Positions 36,517 through 44,654 of a DNA stretch of 64,000 nt are shown piece by piece (position 1 is the first letter of the stretch; every line of letters begins with the position of its first letter). The notes under the pieces are model-generated. The model was not told the origin of the DNA. It did not search any database and worked only from the letters and a program-made list of their open reading frames with translations. The DNA lies in contig JALVSY010000007.1 of the NCBI GenBank assembly GCA_027036135.1, positions 996,880 through 1,060,879 on the forward strand, written 5' to 3'. The stretch is from Pyrodictiaceae archaeon. Lineage in GTDB: Archaea > Thermoproteota > Thermoprotei_A > Sulfolobales > Pyrodictiaceae. Both the position numbers and the translations under genes were made by a program.

Positions 36517-36526
36517 GCTTAAATAC
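36517..36526 (+). promoter_or_regulatory. TATA box of slaB
   Basis: GCTTAAATAC lies 53 bp before the ATG; a start about 25 bp downstream leaves a leader of roughly 30 nt holding GGAGGGTG as ribosome site. This indicates slaB can be transcribed separately from slaA, giving its own level. Confidence 0.5.
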
Positions 36527-36578
36527 GTGCTCCAAAGAAAAATCCCCTTGATGGTGTATAATTGGAGGGTGTAGGTAA

Positions 36579-37937
36579 ATGAGAAAGATAATAACTCCAA
36601 TAGCTGCCCTACTAGTGATAACAGTGCTAGCACTAAGTATAGCTAGTTACGCTGCCTCAGTAACCTATAGCGGCGTGACCCTTAGTACTAATAAGAACAA
36701 GTACCTACCCGGTGAAACAGTAACAATAACTGTTAGCTTCGAGAAACCATTCACGGGGTCTGTATATCTATACATCTATAAGCCAGGAGGAATTCTAGAT
36801 TTCTTCAAGTATGTAAGTCTAACGAATGAAACAACTTACACGGTGACTTACAAGCCACAAGAACTGGGTGTCTATACGGTCAAGGCAAGCGTTCAAGGTA
36901 GCTTTGCAGGAGAGAATCGGACAATAGTGATACCAGTTAGTGCCTTATCAGTAACATTTACTGTGGCGGCGCAATATGCGATTAAAGGCCGAGTAGTTGA
37001 TGAAAACGGTAATCCGGTTCCTGGGGCAACGGTTATGATTAAAGAAGCAGGGCTAAAGACAACTACTGATAGTAATGGTTACTTTGTTATATCGGTAGCG
37101 AAGCCAGGTACATACACGCTATGTGCTTGTAAGGAGGGCTACTTACCAAGTATGGCTACTGTCCAAGTGACCCAGATGGGTATAACAGAGCTAAGTAAGC
37201 CAATAGTCATAGAGAGCTTCACTCATGCGATACTAAGACTACAAAACAATATACAGCAACTAGATAATAAGTTAGCAGAACTAAATATGACACTAAGCAA
37301 TGCTATAAAGACACAGGTAAGTAACCTGCGAACAGAGCTAACAAATAGCCTAAATCAGTTAAGCAATGATGTTAACAAGAAGATAAACAATCTAACACAG
37401 AGAGTAACGGGTCTAGAGAATACAGTAGCCGGTATAAGTGATGCATTAAAGCAGCTAAGCACTAGCATACAATCGCTACAGACAAGTATACAGAATCTAC
37501 AGGCGCAACTAAGTAATGTACAGCAGCAGTTACAAGGAAAGGCTGATAAAGCTGCACTACAACAGCTAGCAACTATGTTAAACAATATGAATACTAAGAT
37601 AAGCAATATGGATAAAACGTTATCGACTCTGCAGACAACGGTAACCCAGTTGCAAGGCGTCGTCAAAGACCTCAAGACGACTGTTGGGGGACTAAAGACA
37701 ACGGTTAGTAGTTTGCAGACGAGTGTATCCGACTTAAAGTCAACTATGAATAATGTACAGAACAAGCTTAATACTGTAGCGAGCCAGGCGAACAGCGCTG
37801 CGCAGCAGGCTAGCAAGGCTACAAAGAAGGCCGATGACGCTGCATCGAAGGCGATGCTCGGCATAGTGATAGGCATAATTGGCCTCATAATAGCAATTAT
37901 AGCTGTTATACTAGTTTATCGGAAAATAGCTGTCTAA
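36579..37937 (+). CDS. S-layer stalk/anchor protein, SlaB-like
   Basis: 452 residues. Signal peptide (1-25, LLVITVLALSIASYAA); an Ig/MG2-like domain (about 30-120, GETVTITVSFEKPFTG); a carboxypeptidase-regulatory-like domain (about 135-205, IKGRVVDENGNPVPGATVMI); a long coiled coil (about 215-425) of LQxSIxxLQ, VxxLKTTVGGLKTTV type heptads; and a C-terminal membrane helix (LGIVIGIIGLIIAIIAVILVY) with a basic end. This is the SlaB plan: a trimeric coiled-coil stalk that holds the SlaA lattice off the membrane. The coiled coil contains tandem sub-repeats (KTTVGGLKTTVSSLQTSV). Confidence 0.85.
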   Translation: MRKIITPIAALLVITVLALSIASYAASVTYSGVTLSTNKNKYLPGETVTITVSFEKPFTGSVYLYIYKPGGILDFFKYVSLTNETTYTVTYKPQELGVYTVKASVQGSFAGENRTIVIPVSALSVTFTVAAQYAIKGRVVDENGNPVPGATVMIKEAGLKTTTDSNGYFVISVAKPGTYTLCACKEGYLPSMATVQVTQMGITELSKPIVIESFTHAILRLQNNIQQLDNKLAELNMTLSNAIKTQVSNLRTELTNSLNQLSNDVNKKINNLTQRVTGLENTVAGISDALKQLSTSIQSLQTSIQNLQAQLSNVQQQLQGKADKAALQQLATMLNNMNTKISNMDKTLSTLQTTVTQLQGVVKDLKTTVGGLKTTVSSLQTSVSDLKSTMNNVQNKLNTVASQANSAAQQASKATKKADDAASKAMLGIVIGIIGLIIAIIAVILVYRKIAV

Positions 37938-37956
37938 GCTACGCATAGCCCCTTAG

Positions 37957-37980
37957 TTTTTTAACCGTATACGGCTTTTT
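37957..37980 (+). terminator. Probable slaB terminator
   Basis: Two U-tracts (TTTTTT 37957-37962 and TTTTT 37976-37980) bracket the palindrome CCGTATACGG (37965-37974), 20 bp after the slaB stop. Archaeal termination mainly depends on such U-runs. Confidence 0.5.
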
Positions 37981-37999
37981 AATAATACATTATTATTCT

Positions 38000-38012
38000 T
38001 ACCTATTAGGTA
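38000..38012. promoter_or_regulatory. Short palindrome upstream of acyl-CoA synthetase gene
   Basis: TACCTA-T-TAGGTA is a 6-bp-arm inverted repeat 64 bp before the ATG at 38076. May be an operator; single occurrence in this window. Confidence 0.25.
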
Positions 38013-38075
38013 TCTCCCTTATTATTCTACTTTAAACTCTTATCGTTTTTATCCCCTAGGTACGCGTTTCCTAAA

Positions 38076-39512
38076 ATGGTGTGTAGCGTCGTGGCTTCTC
38101 AGCGTCCATCCATCGGGGAAGGCGTAGATTTTCTCTTCCGTCCCCGCGGAGTAGCGGTTATTGGTGCCTCTAGGCACCCTGGCAAGGTCGGCTACATGGT
38201 GCTATATAATCTAAAGAACAGCTACCGTGGCCCCATATACCCCGTGAACCCTAACGCCACGGAGATACTTGGGCTAAAAGCCTATCCAAGCGTACTCGAT
38301 GTCCCCGATCCAGTTGAGTTAGCAGTTATAGTTGTTCCTGCGCCCCGTGTACCCGAGGTTATGGACCAGGTTGGGCGCCGCGGCATAAAGACTGCTATTA
38401 TTATTAGTGCTGGTTTCCGCGAAGTAGGCGAGGAAGGCGCTAAGCTCGAGGAGGAGGTTCTCCGGATAGCTAGGCGTTACGGGGTACGCATTTTGGGGCC
38501 TAACTGTCTTGGTGTTTACTCGCCCTCAACTGGTATCAACACTACCTTCTTGGATCCAGAGAAGCAGAGCCTGCCAGGTAATGGGCCAATAGCATTCATT
38601 AGTCAAAGCGGGGCCCTAGGCTCAGCGCTGTTAGATGTTGCAGCTCTACGCGGCCTAGGCATGAGCAAGTTTATTAGTATTGGTAACCGTGCTGACATAG
38701 ACGAGGCAGATCTACTAGCTTATCTAAAGAATGACTATCATACAAAGGTCATAGCAATATACGTTGAGGGCGTAGAGGACGGCCCCGTATTTAGAAAGGC
38801 GCTTGAGGACACTACGCCGGTAAAACCGGTAGTAGTGCTCAAGGCTGGTAAGACGAGCGCGGGTGCTCGGGCAGCAGCTAGCCATACTGGTAGCCTCGCA
38901 GGTAGCTACCAGATCTACAACGCCGTGTTCAAGCAGACAGGTGCGATAGAGGTTCTGCACACAGAAGAGCTCTTCGATGTGGCTCAGGCATTGGCGCTCC
39001 AGCCCCCGATGAGAGGTGACCGCGTAGCAATCATAACGGTTGGTGGTGGCAGCGGCGTCATGGCTACTGACTGGCTCTCTGAGCTAGGCTTCCAGGTACC
39101 ATTGTTTAGTAAGGAGATACAGGAGAAGCTCCGGAAGATACTACTGCCAATAGCTAGCCCGAGAAACCCCGTGGACATAACTGGCTCGGGGACAGAAGAC
39201 CATATGGTGGAGAGCACGCGGATAGCAATAGAGAGCGGCGAGGTAGACGGTATATTCCTAATACCATACTTCAACATAGCAACTATGACCGAGCGACTAG
39301 CAGACCTCATGGAGCCAATAGCCCAGAAAGCAAAGGAGATGGGAATACCCATAGTAGCCTCGGTCACCGGTGGCCAAAAATCCTGGCGCATAGCAAAGCT
39401 CTTCGAGGCGAAAACAGGGATACCAGTATACCCAGGCGAACACAGAGCAGCAAGAGCGCTCTGGGCGCTCAGGCTCTATGGCAGGTGGCTCCAAAGAATA
39501 GGGAAGCTCTAA
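38076..39512 (+). CDS. acdA: Acyl/acetyl-CoA synthetase (ADP-forming), alpha subunit
   Basis: 478 residues. Converts acyl-CoA, ADP and phosphate to acid, CoA and ATP, the main energy-yielding step of peptide and sugar fermentation in hyperthermophiles. CoA-binding domain: RPRGVAVIGASRHPGKVGY near 22-40 and GIKTAIIISAGFREVGEEG near 107; succinyl-CoA-ligase-like domains with ILGPNCLGVYSP near 145 and FISQSGALG near 179. The phosphorylated histidine lies in AAASHTGSLAGS near 270. Only the alpha subunit is here; the ATP-grasp beta subunit is not in the window. Fits with the aldehyde oxidoreductase at 46598-48463, which generates acids from aldehydes. Confidence 0.93.
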   Translation: MVCSVVASQRPSIGEGVDFLFRPRGVAVIGASRHPGKVGYMVLYNLKNSYRGPIYPVNPNATEILGLKAYPSVLDVPDPVELAVIVVPAPRVPEVMDQVGRRGIKTAIIISAGFREVGEEGAKLEEEVLRIARRYGVRILGPNCLGVYSPSTGINTTFLDPEKQSLPGNGPIAFISQSGALGSALLDVAALRGLGMSKFISIGNRADIDEADLLAYLKNDYHTKVIAIYVEGVEDGPVFRKALEDTTPVKPVVVLKAGKTSAGARAAASHTGSLAGSYQIYNAVFKQTGAIEVLHTEELFDVAQALALQPPMRGDRVAIITVGGGSGVMATDWLSELGFQVPLFSKEIQEKLRKILLPIASPRNPVDITGSGTEDHMVESTRIAIESGEVDGIFLIPYFNIATMTERLADLMEPIAQKAKEMGIPIVASVTGGQKSWRIAKLFEAKTGIPVYPGEHRAARALWALRLYGRWLQRIGKL

Positions 39513-39620
39513 CAAGACTTTCTCCGGAAAATACCTTAGCACCATATGGAGACTTGGCCGAGACCTAGGGAGTAATTGGGGTCGGGCTCGCCCTCGCTCA
39601 GCACTACCGTTTTTTCAGCA

Positions 39621-39690
39621 AGGGGTTAGGGAGTCCTCATCCCCTCTTAGGAGCTAGCCGTTTCTCCTCTAAGCGGGGAGGGGAATAAAA
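39621..39690. other. GC-rich region with alternative pairings
   Basis: In the 268-bp gap after acdA, AGGGG (39621) can pair with CCCCT (39641), while CCCCTC (39641-39646) can instead pair with GAGGGG (39679-39684) enclosing an AGGAG/CTCCT stem. A T6 run at 39610-39615 probably terminates acdA. AATAAAAGG at 39684-39692 may be the TATA of the next gene. No conserved RNA recognised. Confidence 0.3.
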
Positions 39691-39780
39691 GGGGCCTTAA
39701 GCCCGGTTAGAAGGGTAGGGAAGTACACAATAACGTAGAGCCCCTATTCGTATAAACGGTAAGTTGGTGGTGCATGGGCC

Positions 39781-40221
39781 TTGAGTAGACCGGGAGAAAT
39801 ACGTGTAATTGATTATGCTTTTCTCAAACAGCTAGAGGAGTGGGTCAAGGCACAGAAGAAGCTCCTTGAGACGTTCCGGGAAACGGCTGCCAGGGTTGAA
39901 CAGGGGGATAGACTTGATATAATAGTAGCGACTCGTGCTGCTTTCCAGCACATGATAAGGACGATAAAGGCGTTTGATAACTGGCTGCAAGACCCAGTAA
40001 TAATAGCTCATGTCCCTCGGGAGATGTTGTTAGAAGTCTGGAAGGTCATGTACAATGTGCTTAATCAGCTCCTCGAGATAGATATCAAGCATACAAGCGA
40101 TGTACGACAACTACTAGAGGAACTGGCAAAAGAGGGCAAGTTAAACCCCCTGGTAGCTACCGTGAAGCCTGGAGGCGAGGAAGAGGAGTCTCCGAGAAGG
40201 CCGCCAACAATGATGATATAG
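39781..40221 (+). CDS. Crenarchaeal helical protein, DUF2153-like
   Basis: 146 residues from TTG. Helical throughout: LKQLEEWVKAQKKLLETFRE, DIIVATRAAFQHMIRTIKAFDNWLQDP near 50-75 and MLLEVWKVMYNVLNQLLEIDIKHTSDVRQLL. This pattern recalls crenarchaeal proteins grouped as DUF2153, from memory only. Acidic/Pro-rich tail (GGEEEESPRRPP). Function unknown; no membrane segment. Confidence 0.65.
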   Translation: MSRPGEIRVIDYAFLKQLEEWVKAQKKLLETFRETAARVEQGDRLDIIVATRAAFQHMIRTIKAFDNWLQDPVIIAHVPREMLLEVWKVMYNVLNQLLEIDIKHTSDVRQLLEELAKEGKLNPLVATVKPGGEEEESPRRPPTMMI

Positions 40222-40373
40222 TCCGTGTCATTCCTTATTTCTCGATGGAGCTTTGTAAGCTTTGTATTGACTCCTTCTCCCGGAGTCTCTATTATCATTG
40301 CTGTATTTTTAGCAAATATAGTGGGTGGTGAGGGACTCGGTTTAGGTTATTTGGCTTGCCTGTGGTGAGTGGT

Positions 40374-40832
40374 GTGCGCGTTCTCCGTATGCCCCCTAGG
40401 ATAAAGATACTTGAGGCGATGGGTGCTATAGCTGATGGTCGTGTAGAGAAGATAGGCCCTAGGCGCTACCGGGTTGTTAGTAGCGAGGGAGACCGGGTAT
40501 ACAACGTCTACGTTGACCCGGACTCGTTGCTCGTTTTCAGCGACGATAACGGGACAAAGTACCGTGGCTACGTGGGGTACCCGATAATAGCTGTCCTTAT
40601 GCTGGAGGGTATAATTCCCTATGACAAGGAGGTTGCAGAGGCTCTCCGAGGCATACCTTGGAGAAAGCTTAACGAGACGTACAAGCGCTACGCCCTGGTA
40701 GAGAAAGAGGTCAAGCGCATAGCAGTGCAGCGAGGCGTATCAGTTAATAAAATAGATGAGATCGTGGATAGAGCTATGCAGGCCCTACGTGGGCTCAGAC
40801 TACGCCTAGCTCCCTCGATGCCACTAGTCTAG
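40374..40832 (+). CDS. Hypothetical protein with basic C-terminal helices
   Basis: 152 residues from GTG 40374 behind GGTGAGTG; the frame is open back to 40356 and an ATG at 40389 is possible. N-terminal beta-rich half (GRVEKIGPRRYRVVSSEGDRVYNVYVDPDSLLVFS) then a helical half (YPIIAVLMLEGII; RYALVEKEVKRIAVQRGVSVNKIDEIVDRAMQAL). No known family. Followed 25 bp later by the FeoC-like gene in the same direction. Confidence 0.6.
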   Translation: MRVLRMPPRIKILEAMGAIADGRVEKIGPRRYRVVSSEGDRVYNVYVDPDSLLVFSDDNGTKYRGYVGYPIIAVLMLEGIIPYDKEVAEALRGIPWRKLNETYKRYALVEKEVKRIAVQRGVSVNKIDEIVDRAMQALRGLRLRLAPSMPLV

Positions 40833-40857
40833 AATGAATAACTCATAGTAGTGGTAA

Positions 40858-41181
40858 ATGTGTATGGGTAGCGAGGAAGAGCTCTGCAGAATAGCTCTCA
40901 CAATAGCGGAGCTGGGCATAGCAGCCCCCGAGTACATAGCGCTAAGACTACGTATGCCAGTCCACCGGGTGCGCTCAGCACTGGGTCTCATGGAGGCCTT
41001 TGGCTGGGTAGAGCGCATAGAGCAAGGTGGCTCGGCTTGCCCTTGCTCGAAGTGCCCGCTGAGAAAAATATGCCCAATTGCTCAGGGCAAGGAGCCAAGT
41101 AGCGGGGTTAAAGTCTACCGTGTAAGGAGAGAGATAATAGAGCATTGTAGGCGCCTCTTATCCGATAACAGAGATAAATAG
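40858..41181 (+). CDS. Winged-helix protein with cysteine cluster (FeoC-like)
   Basis: 107 residues. HTH/winged helix over residues 5-55 (LCRIALTIAELGIAAPEYIALRL-type helix, RMPVHRVRSALGLMEAFGWVERI), then CPCSKCPLRKIC (61-72) with four cysteines, as in FeoC-like regulators that bind an iron-sulfur cluster or zinc. A C-terminal helix follows. Likely a metal/redox-sensing transcription factor. No feoB next to it, so the target is unknown. Confidence 0.7.
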   Translation: MCMGSEEELCRIALTIAELGIAAPEYIALRLRMPVHRVRSALGLMEAFGWVERIEQGGSACPCSKCPLRKICPIAQGKEPSSGVKVYRVRREIIEHCRRLLSDNRDK

Positions 41182-41271
41182 GTTCCGGGTAGACACATAT
41201 ACACGAGGAAGGAACATATACCCTCGATACAGGGCGTTTTGTTTAGTCTCATTGTTTAGGTGTAGTGTATT

Positions 41272-42172
41272 ATGGATACAACATTGTTAATAAAAACGGC
41301 TTATGCTCAACAAGCAGCGCCTAGCAGCGCCCTAAGCAACATAGGAACTATAATTGCCATCTTCTTTGCACTGCTCATAATATTTATAATATTATTGTAT
41401 AGTATAAGAATCGTGCGTGAATATGAGAGGGCAGTTATCTTCCGACTAGGCAGGGCAATAGGTGCGAAGGGGCCAGGAGTAGTAATAATCGTTCCTCTCA
41501 TAGATCGGGTAACAATTGTTGACCTACGAATACACACAGTTGATGTTCCTCGACAAAGAATCATAACCAAGGATAACGTAGAGGTCTCCGTCGACGCTGT
41601 TGTGTATTACAGAGTAGAAGATCCCTTGAAGGCGGTATTAACTGTAAGGAACTACAATTTAGCAGTAACGATGCTTGGTCAAACAACCCTAAGAGACGTA
41701 ATAGGTAAGAGCGAGCTAGACGACCTCCTTGCACGCAGAGAGGAGATAAACAAGGAGTTACAAAAGATACTAGACGAGCTAACAGATCCATGGGGAATAA
41801 AGGTAACAATGGTCACCATCAAGGAGGTTGTGCTCCCAGAGGGCCTAGTAAGGGCTATGGCGAGACAAGCAGAGGCAGAGAGATGGAGAAGAGCTAAGGT
41901 TATTGAAGCGGAGGGTGAGAGGCAAGCAGCGCGAATACTTGGAGAAGCGGCCAGGGTCTACGAGGAGCACCCGGTAGCTCTTCGTCAGGGTCTACGAGGA
42001 GCACCCGGTAGCTCTTCGTCTAAGAGAGTTGCAGACACTAATAGAGGTAGCTAAGGAGAGAAACATGGTCGTATTCTATCCGATAGGCTTGGGCAAGGAA
42101 CATGCTACCGAGACAGCGCTCGGAATAGTTGGCGGGAAGCTAGCTAGGCAGAAACCACCAGAGGAGCAATGA
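41272..42172 (+). pseudogene. Stomatin/SPFH (band 7) gene frameshifted by a 34-bp tandem duplication
   Basis: Reading starts at ATG 41272: one N-terminal membrane helix (about 22-45), then the SPFH domain (IVREYERAVIFRLGRAIG, DLRIHTVDVPRQRIITKDN, VSVDAVVYYRV, REEINKELQKILDE). Translation of the present sequence stops at 42054 after 260 residues with an aberrant tail (RQGLRGAPGSSSSK). The cause is visible: 41953-41986 is repeated exactly at 41987-42020. Removing one copy restores a 288-residue stomatin that ends at TGA 42170-42172 with the family-typical LRELQTLIEVAKERNMVVF. Stomatins form membrane scaffolds, often with NfeD proteases; no nfeD is nearby. Recent mutation or assembly error. Confidence 0.85.
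41953..42020. repeat. Exact 34-bp tandem duplication inside the stomatin gene
   Basis: Two identical, directly abutting 34-bp copies (41953-41986, 41987-42020), each beginning AGGGTCTACG and ending CTCTTCGTC. The length is not a multiple of three, so it shifts the reading frame. Confidence 0.97.
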
Positions 42173-42341
42173 AGCAGGTGCGTCGGCTGGGTAACCGCCC
42201 AGTCATCCCCCAAGACACTAGTTTTTGGCGCGATGCGGGGTCACGCTCCCCGAAAAGATCCCCATTTCCCAGCTACCCTTGTCTCTACCTAGGCAAGGCC
42301 TATAAGTCCTTATTTCCTGGTATTTCCTCGTGCCTAGCACC

Positions 42342-43007
42342 CTATTGCCCAAAACACCTATCGCCGGCATCACCGAGCCCTGGGACTATGAAGCCCTCTT
42401 CATTGAGCACGGGGTCGAGGGCCCCACTATAGATTACGAGATCTACTCTAGCTCTTCTAGCGGCTTCCTCGAGAGCCTCTATTCCCTGCTTGGTAGCTAT
42501 GAGGCTTATGGCCACTATCTTTGCCGGGTCGTACTCGCTTAGCCGCTCAATTATTCTGGACAAAGTACTACCCGTCGCGAGCATCGGGTCAACGAGTATA
42601 ACGTGCCTACCACTCATGTCGCCAATGCTCCAGTACGGCGTCTCCACGTCAAATACTAGTCTCTCGCCTTGCCTCCTACGCTTCTCCTCAACTCTCTTCG
42701 CGGCAATAAAGCCGAGACTAGCTCTCCTGTAGAGCTTCCTAGCCCCGAGCGCCATTGGGAGCGCGGCTCGGAGCACAGCGATAATGACTACGTCCTCGTC
42801 TCTCACACGTGTCGCCTCCGCCTTGGCGCCCAGAGGAGTTAGAACACTGTCCTTGACTAGGGGCAGCTCGCGCGAAGCCTCATAGGCCAGCAGGAACCCG
42901 GCCTCCTCCAGTAGGTCGCAGAACCGAGTAGGTGGTGTATCCCTGTCGCGTAGCTCGAGCAAGATGTTCTGAAGAGCAGGATTAGCTACTACGCTTAGCC
43001 TTGCCAC
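42342..43007 (-). CDS. upp: Uracil phosphoribosyltransferase
   Basis: 221 residues from GTG. PRPP-binding loop HVILVDPMLATGSTL near 133-147 is diagnostic, with the flexible hood region IAAKRVEEKRRRQ and the uracil-binding C-terminus YSGALDPVLNEEGFIVPGLGDAGDR near 193-217. Salvages uracil to UMP, GTP-activated in archaea. Convergent with the stomatin remnant, 169 bp apart; that gap holds two small hairpins (CTGGG/CCCAG and CGGGG/CCCCG) but no gene. Confidence 0.95.
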   Translation of the reverse strand: MARLSVVANPALQNILLELRDRDTPPTRFCDLLEEAGFLLAYEASRELPLVKDSVLTPLGAKAEATRVRDEDVVIIAVLRAALPMALGARKLYRRASLGFIAAKRVEEKRRRQGERLVFDVETPYWSIGDMSGRHVILVDPMLATGSTLSRIIERLSEYDPAKIVAISLIATKQGIEALEEAARRARVDLVIYSGALDPVLNEEGFIVPGLGDAGDRCFGQ

Positions 43008-43059
43008 GGCCTAGAGCCCAGAGAGTAAGAAGAAGCACTGCCCTAGGGGTCTTTATTCG

Positions 43060-43863
43060 CTATCCCTTGTCCCTGGTTGCACAGATGTACTCATAGTCTC
43101 GTCTGGAGTGACGAGCTAGGTGAACAAGACCCTTCTCAGCGTAGACCCTCGCCTCCTTGGGGAGGTACCTGCACAGCCTCTTCCTATCCTCAATAACTTC
43201 AAGAACCTGGCTCCCCGGCCTAATCTCCAAGACATCTTTGCCACCCAGGGGGTTCCTAGCAGCTCTCGTGCGCAAGGCTTCTCGTGTATTAATATGGGCA
43301 AAAGAGCTAGGCGACAATACCCCTAAGAGCGACGATCCTACTAGTACAGAACAGCGGGAAAACCGTACATAGTCTGACGGACGAACATCGCCCCGAAGAG
43401 CACACATAGCCTCGGCTACGTGCTGCATAACTGGGAGAAAAGAGCTCCTCACAACAAGAACCAGTGTTTCCAAGAACCCGTTACCATGCAGCGGGACGGC
43501 TATGTCGCAGCCACTAAGGTAGCTCATCAAGTTCTTATAAATATTAGGAGGAAGCCACGGCGCATCACCTGGGGCTACAAACACGTAGCTAGCATCAAGC
43601 CCGGCTAGGGATGCGAGAGCATAGCCAGGCCCTTGGCACCTACTGGGCTTGTCGTAGAGACAGCCATCAAGTCCTGCAAGAGCAGTATAGAGCTTGCAAC
43701 GCGCCTCGTCACGAGTAAGGACATACACGAGACGAGCACCGGCTCGGCGCAGAGTACTAGCAACCCTCGTTACAGATGGATAGCCGTCAACGAGAGCTAC
43801 TAGCTTGTCGCCGCCGAAGCGCCTACCTTCACCACCACCTAGCACAACACCAACAATATCCAA
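43060..43863 (-). CDS. MobA-like nucleotidyltransferase
   Basis: 267 residues from TTG. VGVVLGGGEGRRFGGDK (4-20) is the MobA signature; FVAPGDAPWLPP near 94-105 carries the metal aspartate. The first 190 residues form the guanylyltransferase fold; 60-70 extra C-terminal residues are unusual for MobA. It would attach GMP to the pterin cofactor of molybdenum or tungsten enzymes, fitting the AOR and MoaD-like genes 3-5 kb away. A CobY-like role in cobalamin synthesis is the alternative. Confidence 0.75.
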   Translation of the reverse strand: MDIVGVVLGGGEGRRFGGDKLVALVDGYPSVTRVASTLRRAGARLVYVLTRDEARCKLYTALAGLDGCLYDKPSRCQGPGYALASLAGLDASYVFVAPGDAPWLPPNIYKNLMSYLSGCDIAVPLHGNGFLETLVLVVRSSFLPVMQHVAEAMCALRGDVRPSDYVRFSRCSVLVGSSLLGVLSPSSFAHINTREALRTRAARNPLGGKDVLEIRPGSQVLEVIEDRKRLCRYLPKEARVYAEKGLVHLARHSRRDYEYICATRDKG

Positions 43864-43958
43864 GACGGTTACACCATTAAGAACTAGGCAGCGCTCTGCT
43901 CCTGGAGCAATTACGATAATAGGTAGGTATTATAGTGTCTTCTCAGTCTCTTTACTTA

Positions 43959-43989
43959 GAGAGAATACTAGGGTCTTCCTAGTTCTCTC
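43959..43989. promoter_or_regulatory. Long inverted repeat between mobA-like gene and the bPH-SHOCT pseudogene
   Basis: GAGAGAA-TA-CTAGG (43959-43972) pairs with CCTAG-TTCTCTC (43978-43989): 12 bp with a two-base bulge and a five-base loop. Placed in the divergent promoter region, upstream of the pseudogene. Could be an operator or a remnant transcript hairpin. Confidence 0.45.
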
Positions 43990-44021
43990 AACCTGTTTCC
44001 AAAACGTGAGCTAACTTGTAA

Positions 44022-44593
44022 ATGGGGTAAGAAGATCTCGAAGGGGGCTCGCTGATAGCCTCGAACCAGGAGAGGAAGCACTCTTCATGGTTAAGAAGAG
44101 ATTCGTTATCGAGAAGCCGAAGTGGCTAGTCGTAACAGATTAGGCGAATAATAGTGTTTAATGAGAAGGTGCTGGGCAGGTATGAGCTGAAGGCTGTGCC
44201 TTACGAGAAGCTCGAGAAAATAATATATCATGGAGGCGTAGTTGGGTCAGAGTTCTACATAGTGTTTGAGAGCGGCGAGAAACTCGAAATGTCCTGGACG
44301 GATAAGGATGACTCAAAGAAAGTAATAATAGCTGTGTATATAACGCGTTAAGAGAGGTATCGATAAAGCCGCCGACACTTGACAAGAAGAACCTTGCCAG
44401 CGAGGACTGGGTTCTCCATAACCTTAAGGAACTAGTAGCTCGCTCGGCCAGAAGTACTCCTACCTCTATCGCCGAGGATAAGGAGGACTCGGGTATTGAG
44501 CTTTTACGGAAACTAAGAGAACTTAGAGAAGCAGGGATAATAAGCGGGGACGAGTACGAGGCGAAGAGGCAATCCATCCTGGACAAGATATAG
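44022..44593 (+). pseudogene. Bacterial-PH domain plus SHOCT protein, broken by several insertions
   Basis: Reading pieces in three frames joins into one 188-residue protein: MGKKISKG + LADSLEPGEEALFMVKK... (frame from 44048) + RRIIVFNEKVLGRYELKAV... (frame from 44142) + NALREVSIKPPTLDKK...(frame from 44342) ending ELREAGIISGDEYEAKRQ. The first part is a bPH domain (WLVVTD-RRIIVF motif), the end a SHOCT motif. Frame changes: extra G in G4 at 44024-44027, extra G in G5 at 44043-44047, extra T at 44141 (creates TAG after VVTD), extra two bases in TATATA at 44338-44341. The last segment has no start codon of its own. The two inner lesions are certain as frame breaks; the two G-run ones are inferred. 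Confidence 0.75.
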
Positions 44594-44654
44594 GAGACGA
44601 GGGATAGAAAAAGACACGGCCCCAGGCAAAGCATAGCCGCGGGATAGGAGCGAG

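Noticed and set aside
37355-37888. 177-codon open frame opposite the slaB coiled coil
   Set aside because: Cys/Leu/Val-rich mirror of the repetitive coiled-coil codons; a shadow frame.
39641-39690. H/ACA guide RNA in the gap after acdA
   Set aside because: The stem pairs CCCCTC/GAGGGG and AGGAG/CTCCT exist but the internal loop is very uneven (2 against about 9 bases) and no ACA follows at the right distance.
41272-42054. Taking the 260-residue stomatin as the true product
   Set aside because: The tail is encoded by the second copy of an exact duplication read in the wrong frame, and the proper family C-terminus is present immediately after in the shifted frame.
42169-42432. Open frame downstream of the stomatin remnant (87 residues, Pro/Ser rich)
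   Set aside because: Overlaps the end of upp on the other strand, has low-complexity composition and follows the real stomatin stop; better explained as chance.
43116-43372. Several short plus/minus frames inside the mobA-like gene
   Set aside because: Shadows of the real minus-strand coding frame.
44138-44145. Programmed +1 frameshift at GAT TAG G in the bPH-SHOCT gene
   Set aside because: Considered because only one base separates the frames, but the gene carries other indels too, so decay is the simpler explanation.
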